A stretch of DNA of 32,317 nucleotides, taken from an uncultured Bacteroidales bacterium. GTDB lineage: Bacteria; Bacteroidota; Bacteroidia; Bacteroidales; Bacteroidaceae. The DNA lies in contig CALEFD010000039.1 of the NCBI GenBank assembly GCA_937876995.1, positions 1-32,317 of the forward strand, in the 5' to 3' direction. Of the stretch, positions 17,501-24,526 are shown piece after piece (within the stretch, counting starts at the first letter, position 1; every line of letters begins with the position of its first letter). The notes beneath the pieces are model-generated. The model saw nothing but the letters and a program-made list of their open reading frames with translations, was not told the origin of the DNA and ran no database searches. A program made the translations under genes and the position numbers.

Positions 17501-17930
17501 TCAGTTAGCAGGTGAACTTATTAAACAGGGCGATTATAACAGAGCAAAAGTTGTTTTAGACAAGATAGAGAAAGAGATGCCGGCAAGCACATTGCCACAT
17601 GACTTTATTTGCTATTCTACAGAAATGGCAAAGATGTACTATATGCTTGAAGACGAAAAGAAGGCAACAGAGATTCTGCTTCCTATAGCTACAGACTATC
17701 TATCCAGACTAAACTGGTACCTCAGTTTGAACAATGCAGATATTGCATCGTGCGCTATGCTGTTTGCAGAAGAGGCTACTGTGTTAGAAGAATACGTACT
17801 TCCTACATTGGCCAGAACACTTGACGAAGAGACCTTTGTTTCTACTGCACAAGTATATGAAAACATGGTCAAAGCTTTTGAAAGCAGACTGAATGTAACA
17901 GTTAAACAGTTAGTTAAGTCCAGAAAATAA
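14562..17930 (+). CDS. DUF2723 (TMEM260-like) GT-C type membrane protein
   Basis: This 1122-residue protein has about ten or more hydrophobic helices in the first 380 residues, a soluble insertion, four more around residues 570-690, and a large C-terminal periplasmic-like part ending in TPR-like helices (about 1000-1080). The start WDCPEFITTGYKMEVGHPPG (residues 33-52) matches the DUF2723/TMEM260 signature, with Asp34 and Glu37 at the place of the acidic GT-C catalytic residues. Human TMEM260 is a protein O-mannosyltransferase; for Bacteroidota members the donor and acceptor are not established, so a glycosyltransferase role is inference. It shares its last base with the start of the deacetylase gene, suggesting translational coupling and a joint function. 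Confidence 0.85.
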   Translation: MSYKRLNTIFGWLIFVVAAVTYCLTIEPTASFWDCPEFITTGYKMEVGHPPGAPIFMLTANLFSQFVDDPSKVAMMVNIMSALLSAACILFLFWSITHLTKKLVAGKEDPTLWQTITILGSGIVGALAYTWSDTFWYSAVEGEVYAYSSLCTAVTFWLILKWEENYDQPHSTRWLVLIAYLIGVSVGVHLLNLLCIVAIVLVYYFKTAEKPTVWGSLVAVGVSALIIAAILYGIVPGIVKVGGWFELLFVNGMGFSFNSGLIVYIILFIAALLWSVYETQKGTREWAINTSFLLTIALTGMPFIGHKASGVIMGILLLGIIAFYLFSNIIPKKFKPSQWLMNTLMLCIMTITIGYSSYAVIVIRSTANPPMDQDSPEDIFSLGEYLAREQYGDRPLLYGQAYSSKVAYDVRDEACYPKYDVTGKSYGRKEKTSENEKDSYYVMDEKRSYIYAQNMVFPRMYSSESRHIGEYNHWVGGIKGKKVPYDNCGQMVTVTVPTQLENLKFFFRYQVGFMYWRYFMWNFVGRQNDIQGHGEIENGNWITGINFIDNKLVGGDQRILPEVYKGKGRNVFYGLPLILGIIGLCWQLGKGKKGTQQFWVVFSLFFMTGLAIVVYLNQTPLQPRERDYAYAGSFYAFAIWIGMGTAAISEMLRKVLGEKAAPILAFALTLLVPIQMVGQTWDDHDRSGRYTCRDFGQNYLKTLPEEGNPIIFTHGDNDTFPLWYNLDTEGFRTDTRVCNLSYLQTDWYIDQMKRPAYESPALPISFERKDYQTGTNDYVYVRPENKQVLLKNAKTEAERERVINSFELNNVLNYWIKEYHMVPTDTIWFKLDKDAILRSGMFIPYEYRGATDEETKALMPDRMYISLANKNILMKNEIMMLSLIAGCNWERPLYMSVTVPKEMYLNLGGHFIQEGLAYRITPFNYKKLGYNARDGEGTVVDTEKMYKNLMTFNFGGLDGEDLYLDETIRRMCYSHRRIYIQLAGELIKQGDYNRAKVVLDKIEKEMPASTLPHDFICYSTEMAKMYYMLEDEKKATEILLPIATDYLSRLNWYLSLNNADIASCAMLFAEEATVLEEYVLPTLARTLDEETFVSTAQVYENMVKAFESRLNVTVKQLVKSRK

Positions 17931-18538
17931 TGCTGATTGAACAACCAACATTTATCTTGGATAAGATATACCCGAAAGCGCTCTTCCGGAAAAATCCGGA
18001 GGAGCATTCGGTGTATCTAACTTTCGACGACGGTCCTATACCGGAGGTTACACCTTGGGTACTGGACACTCTTGATAAATATGGTATAAAAGCCACATTC
18101 TTTGTAGTAGGCGACAATGTAAAAAAATATCCGCACCTGCTAAAAGATATAATTGAACGCGGGCACAGAATAGGCAACCACACCTTCAACCACGTACGTG
18201 GCATACAGATGCGCCCGCACGACTACGTGGAAAACATAAAAAAATGCGACAGATATTTTACTACAAATCTGTTCAGACCACCCCATGGCATAATGCGTCG
18301 CTGGGTTTACAGAAATATGAGACCTGAATACGAAATAGTCTTTTACGATGTAGTAACCAGAGATTACAGCAGTAAACTAAATGGAAACAGAGTATTCAGA
18401 AATGTAAAAAAATATACCCGCAACGGTTCCATCATTGTGTTCCACGATTCACTACGCAGTGTAACCAGATTGAAGTTTGCCCTACCCAAATCCATAGAGT
18501 GGCTTACAGAGCAGGGATATTCATTCAAAACGCTCTGA
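17930..18538 (+). CDS. Polysaccharide deacetylase (NodB homology, CE4), no signal peptide
   Basis: The 202-residue protein is a carbohydrate esterase 4 domain with little else. All five motifs are visible: TFDDGP (31-36), NHTFNH (83-88) with metal-binding His84 and His88, RPPHG (116-120), FYDVVTRDYS (138-147) and VFHDS (170-174) with the catalytic His172. It should remove an acetyl group from an N-acetylated sugar. There is no signal peptide or membrane helix, so it probably works in the cytosol or on the inner membrane face, for example on a lipid-linked glycan. The ATG overlaps the DUF2723 stop (TAATG). The stop is directly followed by that of dacB on the other strand. No alternative fits as well. 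Confidence 0.9.
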   Translation: MLIEQPTFILDKIYPKALFRKNPEEHSVYLTFDDGPIPEVTPWVLDTLDKYGIKATFFVVGDNVKKYPHLLKDIIERGHRIGNHTFNHVRGIQMRPHDYVENIKKCDRYFTTNLFRPPHGIMRRWVYRNMRPEYEIVFYDVVTRDYSSKLNGNRVFRNVKKYTRNGSIIVFHDSLRSVTRLKFALPKSIEWLTEQGYSFKTL

Positions 18539-19945
18539 TTATTCGCATAGAACAGTACAGATAGCATCCTGCACCCTTCTGGAAGGCGACATTGATATAG
18601 CACCTTCATTCATTATGCAAAAAGCAAAATCACGTCCATCAACACCTTTTGCATAACCTGCCAGCGTACAAGATCCTGTTACGGTTCCGGTCTTTGCGTG
18701 AATCTTTCGTATGGTGTTTTTGCTACCCATTCTACCCCTGAGTGTTCCATCTACTCCGGATATAGGCAGAGCTTTGTACATAATATTGTACAGTTTTTCA
18801 TCATTGTAGATATGTGCAAGCATCTCTACTATTATAGATGGAGAGACATAGTTATACATAGAAAGTCCGCAACCATCTGCTATATTACAATTCACTTTGT
18901 TTACACCCAACAAACGTTTTAGAAAGTTCTCTTCATATTTAATGGCATCTTTAAAAGTAACCCCTTTACGCACTCCCAATTTGCCTAAATGAAGAAACAT
19001 AGCCTCTGCACAAAGATTGTCGCTCTCCTTTAAAGCTTCTGTTAGAACTTCAGTTAGCGGACGAGTTTTCTTGGCAAGCAAATCAGTACCACCGGGACAT
19101 TCACCCCAACCAAAATTTGTAGCCCTAATACCCGCTGCAGCCAGATATTCCTGAAACAGCGAAAAGAAGAAATCTGCAGAACCCACTATACTTAAATCGG
19201 TAGCCTGAGACTTTACACTGTTACCGGATACAATTATGGTATTGTCATTATGAAGCCAGTCTCGGCGTATAGTTAAAGGACCTAATCTGTTATCGCCTGT
19301 TATGGCGGTATTCTCCACCTTTACGAAACTGTTCTGCGGATATATATTAACCTTTGGCGGCTGACCTGTACGGGTTGGGCTGACAGATACACCTACATAC
19401 CCACCATGCACCATCAAAGGCGATATATAGGGCTGAAAGCTGGACGGAGTATCGTCCCAACTCCAACCGGAACCCCAATAGACAGAATCCATAAGAGATA
19501 TATCGGCATACACTGTTCCGTTAATTCTGTTTATACCTTTAGCCTTCATATCGGCTATCATACGTTTCATATCCTGCTCCATAAAAAGCGGATCCAAATC
19601 GCCCACTACATAGACATCGCCCGTTAAAACGCTGTCTGCACTTATTATACCTGTAGTTCTTATAGATGTTTCAAAACAATAATCTGCCCCCAAACAGGAG
19701 AGCGCAGCTGTAGATGTAATTAGCTTCATTACAGACGCCGGACGCGAAAGCACTCCATCTCTATAGGCATACACACAGGTGTCGTTAGTTAAATCGTAAA
19801 CCATTACAGCAACATCGGTTCCTGCCGGTAACTGATTTATAATAATACTGTCAATTTTGTTGCTTATAGCCCTGTTTTTTGCAGCAAAAACCGTACTGCA
19901 AAAGAACAAAACAGTTAGTGTAGTAATTAGTTTGGTTAGTTTCAT
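18539..19945 (-). CDS. dacB: D-alanyl-D-alanine carboxypeptidase/endopeptidase (PBP4, DacB)
   Basis: This S13-family penicillin-binding protein trims or opens peptide cross-links in peptidoglycan. It has a signal peptide (MKLTKLITTLTVLFFCSTVFA) and the three active-site motifs of the family: S71-V-M-K74 as nucleophile motif, S308-D-N310 and K418-T-G420. The length, 468 residues, is normal for PBP4, including the extra domain between the first two motifs. The gene follows the radical SAM gene by 12 bases on the minus strand, with no promoter between, so it is probably the second gene of a two-gene operon. Its last base abuts the stop codon of the convergent deacetylase gene. Confidence 0.95.
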   Translation of the reverse strand: MKLTKLITTLTVLFFCSTVFAAKNRAISNKIDSIIINQLPAGTDVAVMVYDLTNDTCVYAYRDGVLSRPASVMKLITSTAALSCLGADYCFETSIRTTGIISADSVLTGDVYVVGDLDPLFMEQDMKRMIADMKAKGINRINGTVYADISLMDSVYWGSGWSWDDTPSSFQPYISPLMVHGGYVGVSVSPTRTGQPPKVNIYPQNSFVKVENTAITGDNRLGPLTIRRDWLHNDNTIIVSGNSVKSQATDLSIVGSADFFFSLFQEYLAAAGIRATNFGWGECPGGTDLLAKKTRPLTEVLTEALKESDNLCAEAMFLHLGKLGVRKGVTFKDAIKYEENFLKRLLGVNKVNCNIADGCGLSMYNYVSPSIIVEMLAHIYNDEKLYNIMYKALPISGVDGTLRGRMGSKNTIRKIHAKTGTVTGSCTLAGYAKGVDGRDFAFCIMNEGAISMSPSRRVQDAICTVLCE

Positions 19946-19957
19946 TTTGTTGTTAAA

Positions 19958-20734
19958 TCAATAAGAAGCCGATGCGGCTATGCCTCTCTCTTCAAGAAGC
20001 GTTACTATTCTATCTAAAGTCTCTTTTGGTGCTTTTTCCAGGGTGGAAACAGGTGTTTCGCGGTCTATAGTGTATATCATCACCTTTTCCGGTGCAATCT
20101 TTTGCACAGTCTCTATCCAAGGCAGAACATAATCTTTACCTGTATTATCTACATCTATACCATTCACAGTACCCTTCATAAACATAGTTTGAATTATCAC
20201 CTTTCCGTTAAAACGAACAAGCGCATCAATAACATCGGGCAAATGGTAGTTACCCACCGGACAATCTACCATCTTTATATAGTCCGGATTTACTGTATCC
20301 AATTTCTGAATATTGTTATCCACTTTAAGCAATGCTTGAAAAACATCATCGTTATTCAGTCTGGTGGCATTACTCAGTACACTTATCTTTGCATTTGGAA
20401 AATAGCGGTTTCGAAGTTCTATAGTATCATCTATTATAGCAGCAAAACAGGGGTGTGCAGTAGGTTCTCCGTTTCCGGCAAAGGTAATAACATTTGGAAC
20501 AATGCCATCTGCCTGCATCTTTTGGAGAGTAAGTTCCAATGCGCACTTCACATCTGCACGAGTAGGTCTTTTAGACGCCGAACGTCTCTCCGCATTTCTG
20601 CCACATTCACAATAAATACAGTCAAACGTACATATCTTGGCATCGGCAGGCATAAGATTTATGCCAAGCGATACCCCCAAACGCCTACTCTGTACCGGAC
20701 CAAATACCGGCGATTCAAACAACACTGTTCCCAT
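19958..20734 (-). CDS. Radical SAM protein (COG0731-like)
   Basis: This is a radical SAM enzyme of unknown substrate. From the ATG at 20734 the protein has 258 residues and begins MGTVLFESPVFGPVQSRRLG; the 4Fe-4S cluster motif CTFDCIYC has Cys35, Cys39 and Cys42. ITFAGNGEPTAHP is the GE-type SAM-binding motif. Such proteins fall near COG0731 (wybutosine-related Fe-S oxidoreductases) in bacteria, but their reaction is unknown. A longer reading starting at 20773 exists. I prefer 20734 because the family conservation begins there and because TAACTTCG (a -7-like box) lies only 8 bases upstream, inside the longer reading. dacB follows by 12 bases. Confidence 0.85.
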   Translation of the reverse strand: MGTVLFESPVFGPVQSRRLGVSLGINLMPADAKICTFDCIYCECGRNAERRSASKRPTRADVKCALELTLQKMQADGIVPNVITFAGNGEPTAHPCFAAIIDDTIELRNRYFPNAKISVLSNATRLNNDDVFQALLKVDNNIQKLDTVNPDYIKMVDCPVGNYHLPDVIDALVRFNGKVIIQTMFMKGTVNGIDVDNTGKDYVLPWIETVQKIAPEKVMIYTIDRETPVSTLEKAPKETLDRIVTLLEERGIAASASY

Positions 20735-20742
20735 AACATCTG

Positions 20743-20750
20743 CGAAGTTA
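20743..20750 (-). promoter_or_regulatory. -7 box of the radical SAM/dacB operon, near-leaderless
   Basis: The minus strand reads TAACTTCG here, seven of eight to TAnnTTTG, 8 bases before the ATG at 20734. At the -33 position (complement of 20771-20774) only AATG is seen, a poor match. It predicts a transcript with almost no leader. Confidence 0.45.
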
Positions 20751-20800
20751 ACAAAAATATAGAGACTGCGCATTGAATATGTTTACTACTTTTATCTATT

Positions 20801-20911
20801 TTTGCAATAAGTACCAATAAACTTGCCGCTAAAGCATTATTTTTACCACTCGTGGCAAAATAAGCGCCAATAAACTTGCCACGAAATAAACTTTTAGTAC
20901 ATTTGTGGCAA
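20801..20911. repeat. 53-bp tandem units with alternating GTGGCAA/TTGCCAC sites (candidate operator array)
   Basis: CCAATAAACTTGCC occurs at 20814-20827 and 20867-20880, and GTGGCAAAATAAG at 20852-20864 and 20905-20917; each pair is 53 bases apart. A more diverged TTTGCAATAAG at 20801 starts the first unit. CGTGGCAA (20851-20858) and TTGCCACG (20876-20883) form a perfect 8-bp inverted repeat with a 17-base gap. TTGCCAC covers the -33 box and the last GTGGCAA follows the -7 box of the ATPase promoter. Confidence 0.75.
20875..20906 (+). promoter_or_regulatory. Promoter of the AAA ATPase gene
   Basis: CTTG at 20875-20878 (three of four) and TACATTTG at 20899-20906 (exact) are 20 bp apart. The ATG is 16 bases beyond the -7 box, preceded by AAGGAA (20915-20920), one of the few Shine-Dalgarno-like sequences in this window. 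TATTTTTG at 20797-20804 is another possible -7 box further upstream. Confidence 0.65.
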
Positions 20912-20922
20912 AATAAGGAATT

Positions 20923-22359
20923 ATGAAAAGTATAATTGGTCGCAAAATAGAACAAAATAAACTTGAACAGATATACAGTTCAAACAAGGCTGAATTTGTT
21001 GTTATTTACGGAAGACGACGTGTAGGAAAAACTTATCTTGTACGTGAACTATTTCAAGATAGATTTAATTTTTACCACACAGCACTTTCACCTATAGAAC
21101 TTGATGGCAAAAATCTGACAATAAAGCAGTTGCAAGCATTTTATTACTCGTTGAAACGGTATGGAGCAAATATAGAACATGAACCTTCTGATTGGTTCGA
21201 GGCATTTGAAATGCTCATAACTTTACTTGAGAACAAAGACAAAAACAGACGTCTTGTTATTTTCATTGACGAACTACCTTGGATGGATACTCCGCGATCT
21301 GGTTTCATTACAGCCTTTGAACATTTTTGGAATAGCTGGGCAGCAGGTCAGAAGAATATAATGCTCATTGTATGTGGTTCTGCTGCTTCATGGATTTCTG
21401 ATAAACTTATACAAAACAAAGGAGGATTATATGGACGTACTACTTACGAAATTCACCTTTCACCATTTACGCTTGGTGAATGCGAAGAGTTTATGAAAAG
21501 TGAAGGTATAGTAATGAATCGTTATGATCAACTACAGTGCTATATGACTATGGGAGGAATACCATATTATCTTTCATACATAAATAAAGGTGAAAGTCTT
21601 ACACAGAACATAGACCGACTATTTTTTAGTAAAGGAGGTAAATTACGTGAAGAATTCTATCGTCTATATGCCTCGCTATTTTCCACACCGGAAAAATATA
21701 TAAAGATAATAAGGTTACTATCTCAAAAACGTGAAGGATATACAAGAGAGGAAATAGCTAAAGAAACTGGAATACCGTATGGTGGTGGATTAACAAAAAT
21801 GCTCCAAGCATTAGAAAGCAGCGATTTTATCATGCCGTATGTTTATTATAATCATTCGTCAAGAGAGGTCTATTACAAACTTATTGATTTATATACATTA
21901 TTTTATCTACATTTTATTGAGAAGAAAAATGCCGGATCTGACTTCTGGAAAAACAACCTGATGTCTCCTACATTGAATGCCTGGCGCGGGATTGCCTTCG
22001 AAGAGGTATGTTTTGTACATCGCAAAAAAATAAAACAGGCTTTGGGTATAGCTGCTGTACAAACAGAAATATCACCTTGGAGAAGTAAACAATCCGAAGG
22101 CGATAGAGCTCAAATAGATATGTTGATAGATAGAGCTGATATGGTGGTGAATGTCTGTGAAATGAAATATTCTACAGATAATTATGCTATTGATAAGAAA
22201 TATGATGCTGAACTACGACGTAAATTAAGTGTTTTTGCAAATGAAACACGCTGTCGTAAAGCTTTACATACCACCATAGTAACAACCTATGGTCTTGTAA
22301 AAAATGAATATAGCGGTTATATTCAAAATGTAGTAACAATGGATTCGCTATTTGATTGA
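20923..22359 (+). CDS. Archaeal-type AAA ATPase with DUF234 / nuclease-like C-terminus
   Basis: This 478-residue protein matches the ATPase family first described as predominantly archaeal (PF01637), with C-terminal DUF234. Walker A is GRRRVGKT at residues 30-37, Walker B is LVIFIDELPW with Asp116 and Glu117, and a winged-helix-like region (TREEIAKETGIPYGGGLTKM) follows near residues 275-305. The C-terminal part has Asp399 and Glu413-x-Lys415 in strand-like contexts (QIDMLID, VNVCEMKY), fitting a PD-(D/E)xK nuclease fold. Function in Bacteroidota is unknown; a transfer- or defence-related role is often suspected but not shown. The gene stands alone, is visibly AT-richer than its neighbours and has its own operator-like repeats, all of which suggest acquisition. 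Confidence 0.85.
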   Translation: MKSIIGRKIEQNKLEQIYSSNKAEFVVIYGRRRVGKTYLVRELFQDRFNFYHTALSPIELDGKNLTIKQLQAFYYSLKRYGANIEHEPSDWFEAFEMLITLLENKDKNRRLVIFIDELPWMDTPRSGFITAFEHFWNSWAAGQKNIMLIVCGSAASWISDKLIQNKGGLYGRTTYEIHLSPFTLGECEEFMKSEGIVMNRYDQLQCYMTMGGIPYYLSYINKGESLTQNIDRLFFSKGGKLREEFYRLYASLFSTPEKYIKIIRLLSQKREGYTREEIAKETGIPYGGGLTKMLQALESSDFIMPYVYYNHSSREVYYKLIDLYTLFYLHFIEKKNAGSDFWKNNLMSPTLNAWRGIAFEEVCFVHRKKIKQALGIAAVQTEISPWRSKQSEGDRAQIDMLIDRADMVVNVCEMKYSTDNYAIDKKYDAELRRKLSVFANETRCRKALHTTIVTTYGLVKNEYSGYIQNVVTMDSLFD

Positions 22360-22372
22360 TGTAGATTTTTAC

Positions 22373-22398
22373 TCCTTGGGATCTGGAGATCTCAAGGA
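22373..22398. other. Near-perfect inverted repeat after the ATPase gene
   Basis: TCCTTGGGATCT (22373-22384) and AGATCTCAAGGA (22387-22398) pair over 12 bp with one wobble. Neither strand has a T-tract behind it, so it may be a terminator of the gene pair facing each other here, or a boundary relic of the ATPase cassette. Confidence 0.4.
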
Positions 22399-22435
22399 AC
22401 AAAAAGGGACAAAGACAAGAATTGAATTGGTTTAT

Positions 22436-24424
22436 TCAGAATTTGTAGCGTAGTTGAAGTGATAAATCTTCTTTGTGAGAAGAATGGATTTGTTGCTGTA
22501 ATGAACCTATAGTTTCTCTATCAAAGTATTTTGTTGCTCCAAACTTTGCCATAATGTAAAGCGAATTTGTAAAACTGTACTTTATCTGTGCAGCCAGACG
22601 CATACCACTGCCGGACAGAGTTTGGTAGTTAAAACCATAAAGCAGACCTTTTTCGTAGATAGAAACAGAAGAACTATAACTGTCTGTATTAAAATAGTGA
22701 AAGGTTATGTTCCCGGATAGTTTTTCCGATGGTTGAACAGAAACAGATTCTGTTAATCCAAAACCATGTTCATAACTGTTTGCAGGAAATGAATAGCAAC
22801 TGTAATTGAATGTGGATTGGAGTGAACAGATGGTTCCAAAACTCTGTTTCCACTGCAGACTGCTGCGCAATGTCTGTTTATACTGCATAGTACAACTCTC
22901 TTTGTGGTCCTGCTGCTTGCTTTTATACTTAACGCTCCATTTTAACGCCATTTCATCGGTATTTTTCCACTCTATTTGCAGTTTAGTATCAACCCCATCC
23001 GATGCCAAAGATGCTCTGCTTGTGGGTTTTGGGTGATGAAACTTATCTATATAACCTATCAGTTTCAATTTGCGCCATTTGTATGTAATAGCAGTATATA
23101 GTCCCTCTTCGTTAGTGACTGCTCCCTCTGCAAAAGCATTTGCGTGTAACATTCTATACTGCGGGGAATAGAACCTATACAGCATCTGTAAATCAAGATT
23201 GTTTGATAGTTTTAAAGATAACGTATTCAGAGTGGCAAACGCGAAATTACCCGAAAATGATGTCTCTCCGGCAAAATGATATTTGGATCGTCTTATGGAA
23301 TAGTGTCCTGACACACCCTTATAAACAGTTCCGTATGCAGTAGGCAGAGAACACCTTTCATAGATAGCATTTACTCCTATCACTGTTCCGTTATAATTTC
23401 TGGAAATTCCTGCGTAGAGTGTGTTTACAGATACGTTTCTCTTTTTCTGCCATTCCAAAGGGGTACGATGATAGCCATCTGTTTTGAAAGAGGATATTAG
23501 CGTATCTGTTTTCAATGTGGCATCTGTTGGGGTGTGTGCCGCCATTACCGATACATTTACCTTTCCTATGGAACGTACCATTGCCACACCGCTGTAATAC
23601 CCTTGTTCCGATACAGACGAATGTGGTCTGAATCCGGTATTACCCCTGTCAATTGCCGATATTGACATACTCTTTCCCAAACTGAAACCACTGTTTGCCA
23701 TAAGTCCGTACCCTATATTGGCTTTCAGATTTCCCGCTACTATATTATTGAACCCCCACATATCTTTTATCTGGATGTATGGAGAATAGAAATCGTAGCC
23801 GTATCTGTTTTTACCAAAAAAAGGTTCGCCTGCATCGGTATCGGCAGTTATTCCAAACCTGATTTTATTGTTATAATTGAATGAGTAGCGTATGTTGTGG
23901 CTATATGGGCTACCCATATATTTGCGATTTGGATAACGTTCCAGTTCTTCCTGAGAATGATATAAAAATCCATCTCTTTTATACATAGGTACATCTATTC
24001 TTGATACTATTTCCTGTCTGCCGTACTTGAAAACATCTTTTGCAGAGATTTCTTTTTTCACTTCTACAGGGGCAGCATAGAGAAAGTGTTTTAAAAGTTC
24101 ACGGGTGTGGTAATCTATTCCACCAACTAATTGCAGTTCTCCCAATGTCTGCATCTGACCGTACAGGTAAATGTATTCGTGAATATTCTCTATCTGCCAT
24201 CCGGAAAGGAAAGGCAACTGCGAAAGTTCTTCTATGGTTGCTGTATTTATGTTAATGGGGGTACTGTGCAAAATCTCTAACTCTTCACACATCTGTTCTA
24301 TCTCCCATTCGGGTATATCGTCTTCTATCAATACTGTTTCAAGTATCTCTTCCCAACTATCAGGAGTTGCGTAAAACTGAATGCTTGACAACAAAAGTGT
24401 TGCAACAAAAAAAACTTTTTTCAT
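22436..24424 (-). CDS. Exported helix-hairpin-helix protein with putative outer-membrane barrel
   Basis: The 662-residue product has a signal peptide (MKKVFFVATLLLSSIQFYA). Next come two helix-hairpin-helix-like units between about residues 50 and 115 (STPININTATIEELSQLPFL, then QMQTLGELQLVGGIDYHTRE). The remaining 500 residues alternate in beta-strand style (aromatic, Tyr- and Ser-rich) and end in LSLQLRYKF, with the terminal Phe typical of outer-membrane barrels. HhH motifs usually bind DNA, as in the uptake protein ComEA, so DNA binding at the cell surface or in the periplasm is a possible but untested idea. The protein seems widespread in Bacteroidota under the bare HhH name. It is divergent from the DUF4294 gene. 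Confidence 0.8.
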   Translation of the reverse strand: MKKVFFVATLLLSSIQFYATPDSWEEILETVLIEDDIPEWEIEQMCEELEILHSTPININTATIEELSQLPFLSGWQIENIHEYIYLYGQMQTLGELQLVGGIDYHTRELLKHFLYAAPVEVKKEISAKDVFKYGRQEIVSRIDVPMYKRDGFLYHSQEELERYPNRKYMGSPYSHNIRYSFNYNNKIRFGITADTDAGEPFFGKNRYGYDFYSPYIQIKDMWGFNNIVAGNLKANIGYGLMANSGFSLGKSMSISAIDRGNTGFRPHSSVSEQGYYSGVAMVRSIGKVNVSVMAAHTPTDATLKTDTLISSFKTDGYHRTPLEWQKKRNVSVNTLYAGISRNYNGTVIGVNAIYERCSLPTAYGTVYKGVSGHYSIRRSKYHFAGETSFSGNFAFATLNTLSLKLSNNLDLQMLYRFYSPQYRMLHANAFAEGAVTNEEGLYTAITYKWRKLKLIGYIDKFHHPKPTSRASLASDGVDTKLQIEWKNTDEMALKWSVKYKSKQQDHKESCTMQYKQTLRSSLQWKQSFGTICSLQSTFNYSCYSFPANSYEHGFGLTESVSVQPSEKLSGNITFHYFNTDSYSSSVSIYEKGLLYGFNYQTLSGSGMRLAAQIKYSFTNSLYIMAKFGATKYFDRETIGSLQQQIHSSHKEDLSLQLRYKF

Positions 24425-24455
24425 AGTATATCTGTCTATTAAATGGTATTCGGTG

Positions 24456-24486
24456 CAAAAATAGGATTTAATATTGTAATAACGAA
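24456..24486 (-). promoter_or_regulatory. Promoter of the HhH/barrel gene
   Basis: On the minus strand TTCG (complement of 24483-24486), 19 bp, then TATTTTTG (complement of 24456-24463, an exact TAnnTTTG). The leader is about 25-30 bases. It lies back to back with the promoter of the DUF4294 gene, only 2 bases separating the two -33 boxes. Confidence 0.65.
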
Positions 24487-24488
24487 TA

Positions 24489-24518
24489 TTTGACTTTCAT
24501 TTCTTATTCGTATCTTCG
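24489..24518 (+). promoter_or_regulatory. Promoter of the DUF4294 gene, near-leaderless
   Basis: TTTG at 24489-24492, an 18-bp spacer and TATCTTCG at 24511-24518 (seven of eight). The ATG at 24527 lies 8 bases behind the -7 box, so the predicted leader is only a few bases or absent. Confidence 0.65.
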
Positions 24519-24526
24519 CACCTGAT

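Noticed and set aside
20102..20776. A 224-codon open frame on the plus strand opposite the radical SAM gene
   Set aside because: The radical SAM motifs are intact on the minus strand. The antisense peptide is biased in Ile, Tyr and His as expected of a codon shadow.
22373..22398. Rho-independent terminator at the end of the ATPase gene
   Set aside because: The stem is good, but neither strand has a T-run after it, so I list it only as an inverted repeat.
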